The notes beneath the pieces are model-generated. The model had not been told where the DNA came from. It ran no database searches and worked only from the letters and a program-made list of their open reading frames with translations. Both the position numbers and the translations under genes were made by a program. A stretch of DNA of 64,000 nucleotides from NCBI GenBank assembly GCA_022592435.1, contig JABYQS010000073.1, positions 115,521 to 179,520 on the forward strand, read 5' to 3'. Each line of letters begins with the position of its first letter. Within the stretch, counting starts at the first letter, position 1. Of this stretch, positions 23,238 to 37,000 are shown piece by piece. The DNA comes from Cerioporus squamosus. Lineage: Eukaryota > Basidiomycota > Agaricomycetes > Polyporales > Polyporaceae.

Positions 23238-23245
23238 TTTATATA
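23238..23245 (-). promoter_or_regulatory. TATA box of the hemerythrin-like gene
   Basis: TATATAAA on the minus strand, 102 bases upstream of the ATG. The spacing fits a TATA-driven, probably inducible promoter with a short leader. Confidence 0.7.
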
Positions 23246-23890
23246 CGCGTCCAAGTGAAGAAGAACGGGTCTAGACAGGAGCATGTATCGATGGACGCGT
23301 GAAAGGAGGACGGGGACGGGGAAAAGCTGGACACTTCATTGGATACGGTCATCGATGATGCAGAGGCCGTTTCGGGAGCTCTTGACGTGCGGAAACCTCC
23401 TGGAGTGTGCGAGCTCGGGGCGACGCCTGACCGTATAAGTACTACATGATGTCACCCACTGAGGGCTCGGACGCGGTCAGCTGATCGCGTTCCATAATGA
23501 CGCGTCGTACTTCTTGGCATCGCATCTCCCTCGGACGCTAGATTGCAGCCTACTATCTGTCTGCATTCCACGAGCCAGATGACTGGCATAACCAGCTCAC
23601 GAAGATTCCGAGCAAGCGACATAAAGGTAGAGCATTCACGGAATCCCAGGGCTGCCACAACGACGATACATACAAATACTATAGCAACTTTCGACCAAGT
23701 TCCAAATAGTCCGACAGCTACACAAAATCCAGCACAGGCCGAGAAACACAAAGTCTACCAGAGTCCATCACATCATAAGTAGATTTTCCAGGCTAAACCT
23801 AGGTACGGTTCGAGTCCATCGCCTCGGGGCCATCGAGAGTCATGCAGTCATATCAAAGGGAGTAGGAGTGTCAAGATCGTTCGACCGAGC
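23246..23890. other. Intergenic spacer
   Basis: The distal promoter of the hemerythrin-like gene and the 3' flank of the metallophosphoesterase. No conserved frame or RNA gene is seen. Confidence 0.4.
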
Positions 23891-26122
23891 TCAGCTCACC
23901 AGCCACGCCAACGCGACCCACAGCAGAACCGCAGGCCACAATACATACCCAAGGTCCTTCGCGACCCTCTTCGCGAACGCCCGCTTGCTCCGCCTCCGCC
24001 CGGACACCGTCGCACGCCCGCTCCTGCTGAGCAACGGGATCCACAGCGATATTCGCCGTCGGCGCCCGTAGAGCGTGAACGTGAACGCGAACTCGTCCGC
24101 ATCCGCGGCCCCTCCCTCTTCATCCCCGCGCTCGAGCTTGACGCGGAGCGGCTGGTGCTGGTCATACCGGGCGTACGCGAACTCGTCGTCCAGCTCGTCG
24201 ACGTCGACGTGCGCAGGGCCCATCGGGAGGTGCTGCGGGTGGCCGTCGTCGTCCGTGCGCGGGATGGCCGTGGCGCGGAACGTCGGGGTGCTTGGCAGAC
24301 GGAGGTGCTGAGCGTCGCCGCCGAGGGCTGTCACGTTGGAATGTGAGGTGGATCGTAATATGGGGGCGCGGAGGGAATCTTTTGGGAACGAGTCTTGCGG
24401 GCTATCGCTTGGCGACCGCGGATGCGGGGTGTAGAAGCCGGGTGTGTGCGGGGACCAGTCTGGGGAGAACGGAGTGGCGGGATGGGGTTGCGGGGACCAT
24501 GGGGCGGTCGGAAGACTGCTCAACGAGAAGGACTTGCGAAGGCCTGACCCGGTGAGGTGAGTGGGGAGGGAAGGTGAACGCAACTTCCGACGTCGGAGGA
24601 AGATGAGGGTCAAGGCAGTCATAAAAAGCAGCGGGAGGTACCGCCAGGTATAGACAGAAGGGTAGTCGGGGAAGAAGCAGGCGGAGGTTGCCAGCGATGG
24701 CCTCCCTGCCTCGGAGGAGGGATAGGTGAGGGACAGGAGCTGGAACCCCGGATAACGGATTTCGGAGGTTGGGGAGAAAGCTTTCAGCGTGATTTCGCGC
24801 ACATTCTGCGGCTGTGCGATGGTCGTGGCATTCGGAGAGGTTGTCTCCGTAAGAACGGCTCGCGGGGGCACATGCACATAGTCGCAGTAGTCCTTGTCAT
24901 CTGCACTGTGGAGATGGAGAAGGTTGTGTCAAATACTGGTCACGGCGCCGATGCAGACAGGAGAACATACCTGAAGACAATCTCCGGGGTCACGCTCTTC
25001 AGCAAGAACGTCGTAGACTTCTTTCCCAGGGTGTTCTGATAACTGGGACCAACCCCGCGGCGAATGGTCCCTCTCTCACGCAGTGGACCACACGACGCGG
25101 TGTCGGGGCGGTACAGCGGGATATGGGTGAATAGGATGGCGGGATGGCCTTGGTCCGCTGGTCATGATACAAGCTCAGTTTTGATCGTCGCAACACCCAT
25201 ACGTAACATACCTTCTTCTTTCAGGGAGTGCACAAACTCCACTGAACCCCGAGGCAGTGGGGTCCAATGGTCGTAGTCGATGTACTTTGCAGCTCTCTGG
25301 TAGTCCTCCTCGACCAGACTAGCCGCGTCTAGCATTACAAGGGTGTGATTACGGACGCTAATATGCTGGTTCAATGGTCCGAAGTGGGACGCGAACCGGT
25401 GGCGCGCTCGGCGAGCGGCTGCAGAGTCGATGTTCAACCTGGTAGAGGACGGAGATCAGAGATGCCCTGTAAGAGGGTCGCACTGAGGGGATGACGTACC
25501 CAACATCGTTGTTTCCAGGGACGAAGTACGAGGGAATCCTGCGATCGAGGCGGAAGATATCCAAGAACTTGTCGAAGTTGCGCTCGTATCTGTGAGCGAA
25601 ACAAGGGATCGCATGGGTATTGGCCCGGATATAACGCACATAGAACCGCAGATAGACACTCACTCCTCGTCCGACTTGATCGACCGCCACGAGGCAAGGA
25701 TATCTCCTAAGAATACCACAACATCCGGACTCCTGCGCGATGCAAAGTACCAGTTCCGCTTCAAGGTAAGATCGAGTAGGAACTGGCGAACAGCCGCGAT
25801 GCCGGTCGCTCTTGACGTTGACAGATCGCGTACATGGGGATCCGCTACCAATAGAAGGTGGGCAGGTCGTTCGCGTGCCTATCGGTACAAAAGAGGTGAG
25901 GAGACAGGTTACTGTACAGGCGAAGAGAAGAGAAGAGCAATGGGCACATACCGGCGATAGACCGCTGTCCGGCCACGAACACCAACCGATGGACCACACG
26001 TAGGAGCCAAGCTCATACCAGAGGACAGCTGCGCACCAGAAAAGCCTGAGCCAGTCCAGGATGCCCCAACGGGAAAGCCAAGCGTTGAGGAGGACTGGTC
26101 TGCGGGCGAATGCCGTTAACAT
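23891..26122 (-). CDS. Ted1/Cdc1-type metallophosphoesterase, paralog 1 (altered active site)
   Basis: A membrane-bound metallophosphoesterase of the Cdc1/Ted1/PGAP5 group, ER or Golgi enzymes that trim ethanolamine phosphate from GPI anchors. The start at 26122 gives a signal-anchor helix (WLRLFWCAAVLWYELGSYVW). The catalytic domain shows HVLVVADPHVRD, VVVFLGDILASWRSIKSDEE, YERNFDKFLDIFRLD, YFVPGNNDVGL, HFGPLNQHISVRNHTLVMLD, HPAILFTHIPLYRPDTASCG and PLRERGTIRRG. A second helix (YLPLLFMTALTLIFL, near 24640), a long serine/proline cytosolic loop, and a final helix (VLWPAVLLWVALAWLV) follow; stop 23891-23893. Compared with paralog 2 at 51151-53042, the GDxxD motif lacks its second Asp and the GNHD motif reads GNND, so metal binding may be weakened. 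All visible introns are short. Confidence 0.86.
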
Positions 26123-26603
26123 GGCAAAGAAGCTCAGCCGGGGGTGGGGATGCGCTGTGCCCGCGGCGTGGGCGATAGATATGGGCGTCGCTATCGAGAC
26201 TGTATGCGCGGTGTGCTGGTGTGAGCGAGAACAAGGAGAAGAGAAGGAGCAGGCAGCCTCGAGGCCAGGGGCTTACCTCGCCCTCGATGATGTCGTTCCG
26301 AGTCCAACTTGAGCTCGGCTTGCCACTGGCAGCTGGTCCCTGGCAGATGCCCTAGTGCCCATCGTTCCCACGCGTCTCTCCTCGCCGCACTCACCGCGCA
26401 CGCCGTTCCTGTCGTCCATCTTCGTGTTTTGCGACGAGCAGACGTAGTATTAGAGAGTGGTAATGTACAGGAGGATGGGTATGCGTGCGCGGAAACTGAT
26501 CCTTTAATTGTGCAGATCGATCTCGCGGATCTGAGAGTGACCTCATGACCGCGCGAGGCAGAGCGTGGTTGCCCTTGCAAGTTGCTGTGCCGCCTTGTGC
26601 CGC

Positions 26604-27637
26604 TCAGGCTGCCTGGTTACCCGACAACCTTTCCTTCTCTCCCTTCTTGTGCGTGGACGATGCTGGCCAGAAGAACGCCAACAGGCTCAGCACGAAACAC
26701 ACGATCATGCACCCCGACGCGAAGATGGCACCGCTCCATGCGAGGCGCGACCACGCGAAGCATATCACCCCCGCGAACGAGAGGATGAAACCCATCATGG
26801 ACAACCACATGCACAACGTGTGGCAGTGGTCGAGCAGGTGGGTGGGTGGCTCGCCTCTTCTGAACGGACCGACCTGCTCCAGGTGTGGGTTCGACGAGAA
26901 GATCTTGGGCAACCCCGGGTCCATCGGTGACTGCGGAGTCTCGGCAGATCCGGATTCAACGTCCTTCTGTTTCGCGACGGCGAGCTTGTATCGGATGAGG
27001 AAGAAGGCCGCGAGGAAGGAGAGGATGGCGGCGAAGACATGCATGACGAGCGCGCCGGTGAGCGCTGCGTTTGCGATCTGGTTCACGTACGTGCTCCGTG
27101 TGGGGTTCACTGGGAGCGTGCTCCCGACCAGTTGGGTCTCCATCGCTGCAAAGAACGTCGTCTGCCAAGGGTATGTCAGGACAGCTCATCCGGGATGTAT
27201 TAGAAACTCACAATGATACTGATTTGTTGCAGGCGATCCATCCACGACCCGACAAGCTCATCCATGGCCCTCCTCTGTGCCTTAGCATCCACCTCGTTCT
27301 GGTCATCCTGGGTGACTGGCATTGTCGTTATTGACCTCTCCCGTAGCAGGTTGACGAGGCAGTCGCTTACATCTGCGCGGCGCGGATCCGCCGTTTGAAT
27401 AGTCCTGGGCATACACGGGAGGTTCTCCATGCTGACTGGATGTCGCCCGGGACAGCGGACTAGGCTCTTCGACCATTGGATGCTTCTCGCTGAGGACGCG
27501 AGACTGTTGTCCTTCTGGACGAGTGCGAGGTATGTCCCATGAGCGCGGGCGCAGCGGCTTATGAGAATAGGGCACAAGCACGTACCCGACATCGTGGTCA
27601 CTCTGGCTCTGTTCGACTTTGGCGATAGTAAGGGCAT
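26604..27637 (-). CDS. Conserved four-helix membrane protein of unknown function
   Basis: A multi-exon gene starting MPLLSPKSNRARVTTMS (27637); intron 1 (about 27586-27515) joins to EGQQSRVLSEKHPM. The next exons give FTQDDQNEVDAKAQRRAMDE, LVGSWMDRLQQISII, and after the intron near 27212-27160, TTFFAAMETQLVGSTLP. Four predicted helices follow: the ITTFFAA segment, ALTGALVMHVFAAILSFLAAF, CMWLSMMGFILSFAGVICFA and AIFASGCMIVCFVLSLLAFF, with stop at 26604-26606 after a basic KKGEKERLSGNQAA tail. About 300 residues. The DELVGSWMDRLQ-IS-I-TTFFAA...Q pattern is one I associate with uncharacterised agaricomycete membrane proteins; I know no function. It is transcribed in the same direction as the Ted1-like gene. 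Confidence 0.78.
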
Positions 27638-29648
27638 GGTGAAACGCGAGGATGTGGTTGCCCCATCTCAGGCGCATGTACGGTACTTATGTCTTTGCAG
27701 ACGCGCCACGCAGCAACCATGTCCAGCCCATGACAGAGTGTTCTTGAGTCTATCCAGCTAGGCGTGCCATTTAATCAACGACCGGTGCAAGAGTCCGGGC
27801 GCCCAGACATAGACGACCTCAAGCATGGGACGAGGAGCGGGAGGAGCAGTGGAGTTATCATACCGACACGGTCGGAGGCCAGCCAGAGGTACCGTGCGTG
27901 ATCTGTAGTTGATAGTACGACATAGCACAGGGTTACCGACGCAACCACATGTCTCGAATTACGTGTCGCGGTTACACGGCCAAGAGGTCTGAAGGAACTC
28001 AGTACGACGAGCTCAATGCGAAGAACAACAACATATGTATGTAGCCGCGAGTGGTAGGATACTGTGAAGTTCACCCACCGTAAAATGCTCTCCACAAGAT
28101 ACCACCCTGGCGTCTAGAAGCGGTCGTGCAGATCACGGAGCGGACGTCCTGTCATCTTCCAGACTTTGACCACTGATGATGCACACCATGGCCCAGGGAG
28201 CACTGTAAACGAGCTCAAAGGTTTCCCCTTCTTCTGACGTACACGCATTGCACAATGCAAGTAGTTCCAGCTCATTCCAACATATATACATCGTCGTATG
28301 ACGTCAGTAAGACATGGCCATATGCTGTATCCCTGCGGACAAGAACTGCGGCGAGGATGTGCTTATGCCCAGCCGCCAGACGCTTCCATATAGGACGACT
28401 CAAGCCCAAGGCAGGAGGACGAGGTCAAGTACCACCCATTGCTCACCTTGAGTTCTCCAGCATTACGCAGATCACACAAGCGACCATGATAGCGCAGCGC
28501 AACAGATATATTGACAGAACTGCTACGCGCGCAAGTGCGATAACCGAGGTCGTCGCGGGATGTCCTGGGGTACTTGATTTGCTATCCACGGCACTTGCAC
28601 GTTACTTGCGGAAGGACATGATCCGACCACTAGTCTTCATGCGGACCGGAGCGGCGAATAGCCGCATCAGGCTCAACGAGCCAGGCGCGAAGCAATGCAA
28701 CGCTAGTGTCGCTGTAGCCCCCCATATGTCAGCGACGCGTACGCGAGATGTAGAAGAAGACGGACTCACACAAAGGAACCCCACACCTTCCAGCTGCCCT
28801 GCATACAACATCCTGCATCTGACCACGGGGCCTAGACCCATCGCGCGCGCAGACGCCATATACGTTTCTCTCCTGCCGCCCGGGTTCAAGCGAGACGACA
28901 TGCACGGATGAGTGGACAGCCTTCCTATCTGGCTTTGCTAGAAGGTGTCAGAAACGATATCAGCTCTCCGCATCTGTCATATGATAGGAGATGAGATGCT
29001 TACTCGACGCCCTTAGCCATCCAGAAAAAGCAAGCACAACGCAGGCGCCAGAAGCGACATCGTGTGCGCACTCCGTCTGGCTATAAGTATGTGCATACTG
29101 TGTTAGACGATTCATCGTGAGGACAGTTCAGCCAAGTATGCTCACCGGCCGTCCTGGGTAACCTCCCGGCAACAAGCTCTGACCTCTGCCCGACGGCAGA
29201 TTACCAGCCAGCAGCAGTCGGCGTGCTATGAGTCCATTGAAGAGTGTTAGTTCGTGCTGAACGGTATATATGCTACGCGTCTGTATGTTCAGGGCAGGGC
29301 GGGGAAGCTTCATTGAAGTTTAAACTCCGAAAGGAACTTGACTTTATTGTTAGTTAACTCATATTGTCAACTACGCGAGTTGACATCCTCCACTAAGCAC
29401 CAGCTGCCCATGACGTCCACCATCAAGCACGCGAACGTACTGTGAATATCATACGACATCGAGGAGTCAGGACCACACCGTAATGCTTCGAGTTGGCAGT
29501 AAGTAGCAGCCCGCGTGGAGTGCGCGCTTTCGTGTAGGACGCGTATGCACGTGACCAAAGCGCGGACGCGTTAGACCCTGAACGCGCGAATCGGAACCAC
29601 CACCTCCTCCGTCCCCTGCTCGACTCGTCTTTCCTGCTCTCTGCCACT
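27638..29648. other. Two-kilobase region without a confident gene
   Basis: The reading frames here (for example 28255-28911 plus, 27775-28095 and 28602-28901 minus) are not clearly conserved. On the minus strand short hydrophobic pieces (LVYSAPWAMVCII near 28190, SLLAPALCLLFLDG near 29050, YVVVLRIELVVLSSF near 28010) hint at a decayed multi-helix membrane protein like the 7TM proteins common in agaricomycetes, but I cannot join them into one gene. No tRNA or repeat is seen. Confidence 0.35.
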
Positions 29649-32600
29649 ATGCCGGCTCCTGCAAAGAAGGCTCGGAGTTGCAAAGTCGTGAAGGACGCTG
29701 GGGTTGGTACCTCTAACTTCTAGGCTGCGTCGCTGGCACTCACCACCATCTGCATGTGACAGTCAGCGCGTCAGACATCTCTACTCGACATGTTCTCGGT
29801 GCGGTCGTCTTCGAAGAAGAATACACCATCGACGTCCGCGGCAGTATCTGAGAATGGCTCCGTTGCTGAAGATGAAGTGATCGACATATTGTCGTCCGAT
29901 GTGGAACCTATGGAGGACAAACCCGTAGACTCCTCGAGTCCGATGACTGCCGAAGAGGGAAGTGAGAGAGGAGGCTTGTCCCAGCGATCAGCCGTGGATT
30001 CTGGTGAGTCTTCGTTCAGGTCTGGAAACGTCTCCCCCGCCATTTCCAGAGGAAGCCATTTCCAAGGATCGACCGCCCGACAAAGAGTGCGAACGTGCAT
30101 GAATTTCTGACCTGTCGCCCTACAGGTCCTTTCAGCCCTTCGGGTGGCAGTTGGGAAGCACCCATAGTTATTGTGGACAGTAGTCCCGTCGCGTCTCCCG
30201 CAACATTATCGAACGCCGTCCACGCGCCTCCTAGAATCCCTGTCCCGCCGAAGCCTGTCTGGTCAATCTTCGCACCTCGAAAGCGTCCCGACGAAAGCAC
30301 GTCGTCGCAGGGCCACGACGGCAAGTATTCTGCGAAGCCCTCCGCCCCCTATCCGGACGACGCGAGTCAACACGTACGAGGGCCACAGACATTGTACAAT
30401 GCGCCCCTCACCCACTTCTCCCCCCGTCCCCTTCGACATCCCGCTGCGCCCGACCCGGACGCGGACGCTTCCATCTACTCCCGGCTAGTTCCCGGGCCGT
30501 CTCAGGGAGACTCTAGTCCGGATGCCCCTGCGCTCGTTGGTGAACACACCCCAGTGGACGCTCCGGCTCGCGAGCGCATTCTCAATAGTATTCCTCTGAG
30601 CCATCGAACCTACCCTGCTATTGCCCGCCTTCTGGAGTCTACTCCTACCGGTACTCCTCCTGCTCCCGGCCTGCCGGCGGACGCGCACTCGCTATGGAGT
30701 AACAAATGGCGCCCACGGCGCGCTGACCAGGTTCTGGGAAACGAGCAATCCGCGCTCTATCTACGAGAGTGGCTGCTCGCGCTGAAGCTTCATATCAGCG
30801 GCACAGTGGAACCACCGGCTTCCAATCCAGGTGTCGTCGAGCAGAATGGCAAGCAGAAAGTAGCGAAAGCGAAGAAGGCGAAGGGACCTCGAGGTACTAA
30901 ACGGCCTCGCATCGTCCGTGATGTCGAGCGAAAGCGTCGGCGAGTAGATTCTGAGGAGCCAGAGGACTCGTGGATCGTGTCTGACTCGGAAGGGGATGAT
31001 CCATTGGATGTTATCGGATTCTCTGAGGACGATCCCACCTCTCCGCGGTTGTCTAGGCTTAAGCGCGCGACTGGCGATGACTTCCCGGAGGCAGAATACC
31101 TTGGGTCAGTTCCTGAAGAACACCCTGTACTCCCCTTCTCAGACGACATTCCTCCATTTTCATGCACTCCTCCGAAGTTCGGTGATACCGTCTATAACAC
31201 CTTATTACTGGCAGGTCCGTCTGGTTGTGGCAAGACCGCGGCTGTCTACGCCTGCGCCGAGGAACTCGGTTGGGAGGTCTTCGAAGTCTACCCTGGCATT
31301 GGGGAGCGCAGTGGCTCGGCGATGCAGAAGCTCATTGGGGAGGTTGGCAAAAATCATTTGGTCACGCAGAACCAGCACCAGGTCAAAGCTGACAAGGCCA
31401 AGTCGCGCGCCAAGGCCAAGTCGAACTTCTTCGCCAAACGCGTTATTTCTGATGACGAGGGTGACCCTTCGGAACCCCAGCTCCCGCCGATAGAGACTGC
31501 AGTGACTGAGGACGTCGCTCAACACGCACAGCTGCCAGCAGAGGTTAGCCAGTCAATTGTCTTGATCGAGGAAGTGGACGTGCTATACCGAGAGGATACA
31601 AACTTTTGGCCGACTGTGGTCAAAATTATTAAGGAGTGTCGGAGGCCTGTCGTGATGACTTGCAACGGTGAATTTCCACACAATCGCGCTGTAAACTGTT
31701 GACTAACGCATACCTAGATATATCCTTGGTACCTCTCAACGATTTGCCGCTACAGACTGTGCTCCATTTCACCGCCTGTCCGGCTAGTCTCGCAACGTCC
31801 TACTTGCAACTGCTGTGTCTTGCGGAGGGCCACTCTTCAGACCCAGTATCGTTGCGAGTTCTATACAAGTCTTCGCATCCGGATGCGAGGCTGGAGTGCC
31901 GACAGGACCAACTGCTGCATCCACAATACATACCTCCCGCTCAGCCCGACCTCCGCCGTTCCCTGACTCAGTTGCAGCTAGGAGCAGCGACCTCTGCGCC
32001 CAGCGACATACCCAATCCTTGCAGCGCCGATAATCCATCGCCGGAAACATTCAAGCGCATGGTGAAGGCCGTAGAGACCAGGTCATTCGTGGATAGCGGA
32101 CTCCGCCGACCCAGCTCTGAAGTGCTTCGTGTCAGTCGTCACTGCTCCCGTGCACTCCCCTATGCTTACGTCCTAACAGGATCTGATGGCCAATGGCTCA
32201 TCACCCTCATCCGACGACGTAGTCGGACTGAAGTGCATCGTGGCGCAACCTGGCGACTTCGATTCTCCTCTACCAGTCACACTCTCGACTTATGACCGTG
32301 ACGATATTATCAAGCACGACATCCTCACGATTTGCAAGCACCAATGTCCATTCCTCGATGATACCCTTGGCGACACCCCCGATCTCCCTCCCATCGGCAC
32401 TTCGCACTGTGAAACATTTCTCCCCATCCTCGACCGCCTGCGCGTGCCTCGTGAGCACCTCGTCCGCGACCCGGGAGCACTATTCGTCGATTACGAGCCA
32501 TGGATCCGATACATGGTCAGGGCCGACGACGCGCGCATCTCGGCATACCTGGCGAGCGGCTTGATAGAGAGCACAACACGCCGGACACGTAACTCACAGC

Positions 32601-32743
32601 GAAGCCAGTGGGAGCGCGAACGTTGGGTCCCGCTTGATGACCATGAGCGGAATACTCTCATGCTGACTGCGTTCGATCGGGATGCCGTTGATGGTGTTTC
32701 GAACGCGGCGGCGACGGACCCTGAGCCGTCGGACTCTTTGTAG
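29649..32743 (+). CDS. elg1: PCNA unloader, Elg1/ATAD5-type RFC-like large subunit
   Basis: A replication factor C-like AAA+ subunit that, with Rfc2-5, removes PCNA from DNA after replication. Exon 1 (29649-29702) encodes MPAPAKKARSCKVVKDAG; the next gives SARQTSLLDMFS, in which QTSLLDMF fits a PCNA-interacting (PIP) box. Acidic SUMO-interaction-like runs follow (DEVIDILSSDVE; APIVIVDSS). The AAA+ part has SNKWRPRRADQVLGNEQSAL, Walker A in LLLAGPSGCGKTAAVYACAE, VYPGIGERSGSAM, Walker B in SIVLIEEVDVLYRED, and sensor-like RPVVMTCN before an intron near 31666-31718. The C-terminal region runs through LPLQTVLHFTACPASLATSY to a stop at 32741-32743. Length about 970 residues. The NFE-GCGKT and IEEVDVL features separate it from Rfc1 (no BRCT domain is seen). 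Identification from architecture. Confidence 0.86.
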
Positions 32744-34276
32744 CCCTAGAACATCTGCACTCGTGTCTGTAACCCATCCCGGTATGTGAACGTGGTTCCT
32801 GCGCGCAGTGGGAACGATGCTCTGAAGATCCGTAGGTTGAATCGGCCACCGCATTGCGCGGCGAGTCGGCGCGCCTGAGCGCGTCGGGAAATATCCCAGG
32901 GTTCCCGCCCGTCATACAGTCCTGGCATAGCAACACTCCGCTCTTATTTGTTGTGTGCATCGGATGTCGCAGCATATTTGGCAGATCGTGAGTACTTCGT
33001 GTTTCCCCATTAATTCCGACAAGATGGCCGAAGATCCTCAGGTTGTCGTGCGCCCGCATCTCTTTTGCGGTGCAGCACACCCGACGTCTGGCTGCGGTTT
33101 GTGGGAGCGCGCCCTGTCGGCCCGATCTGAGCGTCGCGCCCCAGTGAGAGGTGGTTACATCGCGGGAGTATGTAGCAGACTTCCCGATCACTACTCCCCG
33201 CGGTGCGTACGTACATCTCTCACTGCGGCGATGTGCTTGCCTGGATCAAGGGCCATAGGGTCGTATAGCCGTGTGTCCGGACGGTCATAGGACCGATGGA
33301 ACGGAGACTGGGACAGCAGACGGACAGCAGCCGCAGGTTTCAGGTTCCTAGTGATCATCTATGCCGGGTTGTATCTATACGCTCCGCGAGCGCACGACGA
33401 CTTGGCAGTCGGACTATGCAGTGCTGAAGAGAACCGCCAGCAATACTATGACGGACGGGTATCCGTGTAAGAGCACAGCGCAGTATCCGCGTTCTCTGGC
33501 GAGTATGTACCGGCAACTGGAAGCGACACTGCATTGTCCGGCGAAATGGCCACGACCCACTTTGATTGAGCTTGGCGTTCCCGAGGGTGACCATGCATCT
33601 TCCTCTCGAATAGATTGTAGTCAATGCCAGACCAGTCAGAGCAGGGTACTCGAGTCATCCGTCGTTGATGAGCTAATCAGTACTCGTCGCTCGGTGTGCT
33701 AGGTGGGCTTAACAACATCTCTCCTTGTTGTGGACTTAATCTAATGTCAGTCCTCGTCAAGGCAACTGCATCAATGCAAGTCGGCCTTACAAGGTTGTGG
33801 GAATCGAGACAGGCTCAAGAGAGTCAGACGGCAAGCAACTTGTTACGTGGGACATACTTGAACCACGGCATACATAACCGGGTCGCACAGCACATTCTAC
33901 CTGCGTGCTGCGGTTACCTGCGACAACTCAGCGTCATACCGGCCGTTCAGACATGCTAGCATAGCGGCAGGTATGTGAATACTTCTCACCGATCCCTCTG
34001 AGGCTGTAGTCATCTCCCGGCATGAGCTTTGATCTGACTAGGATGTGACTCCAGGTTGATCTCGTGCAGATCCGAACGGCGATGCTTGGGGGTCGCTTGC
34101 GACGTTGGACGTTTCAGGATGTGGCTGCACTGGCATATAAGGCCTCGAGAATGTCCTACGAACCTCAGTACTCCCTTCACCTCTCCCACACCGCTTCATC
34201 TCAGGGGCACCTTCCCTGCAGCTCTTTGACCCTTTCGTTCTTGCCTTCTGCACTTTCGTCTTCAGTTTCTTTGCAG
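32744..34276. other. Intergenic region and peroxidase promoter
   Basis: About 1.5 kb without a conserved frame. A TATA-like CATATAAGG lies at 34134-34142, 135 bases upstream of the peroxidase ATG, followed by a CT-rich leader. The many small frames between 32950 and 33950 show no recognisable product. Confidence 0.45.
34135..34141 (+). promoter_or_regulatory. TATA box of the manganese peroxidase gene
   Basis: ATATAAG about 135 bases before the start codon, followed by a pyrimidine-rich leader. The spacing allows a leader of roughly 100 bases. Confidence 0.6.
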
Positions 34277-36049
<1,773 letters not shown>

Positions 36050-36513
36050 GTACATCCACCTCATGTCCTGCTCTTGCCCACAGCTGATCGGGTGAGGATA
36101 GCCCTCCTTCTTGAACTTGCTTTCTTTGGGTTTGTCCCTTATGCATATAAAGCATGTAATGGTCGGCGTGTTGCCGTTATTTATTTTAAGATGACAAGCG
36201 ATGAGAGATATCGTCCTCTGTTCTACGGAGGGAACCTTCACCGCAAGCGACATGGCCTGTCCCCTCACCAGTCTATAGCGAAATCGACGACTGGTCAAAG
36301 TATCGTGTGTGTCGTGGCAAATAGTGTACTGATTGTCCATAAATAGCGGTCGTAGACAGTATGTTACAGATGTCAAGGATTATACAGGACTAGCGGCCGA
36401 GTACAATATCGATGGCCCCCGAGAGGGCCAGGTGATATGGAGCAGATCGAACATCGACTCTGCCGAAAACTGTCAACGGAGGTGCAAGACGAGAAGAACA
36501 ACGTTCATACCGC
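36050..36513. other. Convergent intergenic spacer
   Basis: This lies between the 3' ends of the peroxidase and the secreted cysteine-rich protein genes. Nothing beyond AT-richer sequence and short frames is seen. Confidence 0.45.
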
Positions 36514-37000
36514 TTAGGAGTGAGAGAACTGCAGCCTGTAGGGCTGATCGCCGAACGCGATGTTGCACTTGGCGGGCTCCAGGAAGCCGCCAACGCGACC
36601 ACCAGACGAGCAGTCGTTAAGGATCGTCTGGAGGTACCCGCCGCAGTTGACTCCCGCCGCGATCTCGGCGCCAGGGAAGCCGCAGACGTCTATCTTGCAC
36701 GTCCCGACGGTGACCATGCTGGTGCAGGTCGAGCCGACGTTGTTGAACTGATGGCACTGGCCGCTGAGCTTCGACAGCGCGGAGACACAGTCGCTCTGGT
36801 TCGGGCTACCGTCGGTGGTCTGGCAGACGGGCGCGGTCAGGTCGGGCGACGAACAGGCTGTGGAGGCCAACTTGGTCAGCGAGCGGTGTAGAGAGGGAAC
36901 CAGTGGACAACGCACCCCTCTCAGCGAGCGACGCTCCTTGGACTGCAGTAGCAGCGAAGAAGGTGGCGTAAAGAACGAAGGCAGCGGTGAGCTTGAACAT
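36514..37000 (-). CDS. Small secreted cysteine-rich protein
   Basis: A two-exon gene. Exon 1 (from 37000) encodes a signal peptide, MFKLTAAFVLYATFFAATAV followed by QGASLAERG; the intron (gtgcgt...cacag, about 36917-36863) is followed by ACSSPDLTAPVCQTTDGSPN. The rest contains QSDCVSALSKLSGQCHQFNN, STCTSMVTVGTCKIDVCGFP, NCGGYLQTILNDCSSGG and a tail FLEPAKCNIAFGDQPYRLQF. The mature part of about 115 residues has ten cysteines, enough for five disulfides. The spacing around the last three (C-GGYL--IL-DC--GG--GG) recurs in fungal secreted effector-like proteins, but I cannot assign a named family or activity. A weak TATA-like element (ATAAATA, 37096-37102) lies upstream. Stop 36514-36516. Confidence 0.8.

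Noticed and set aside
23808..23818. GGTTCGAGTCC, a perfect match to the tRNA B-box consensus
   Set aside because: The flanks cannot form a T stem and no A box or acceptor pairing is present; taken as chance.
28255..28911. 218-codon plus-strand frame
   Set aside because: No recognisable motif, no convincing splice context, and an open frame also exists on the other strand; not called as a gene.
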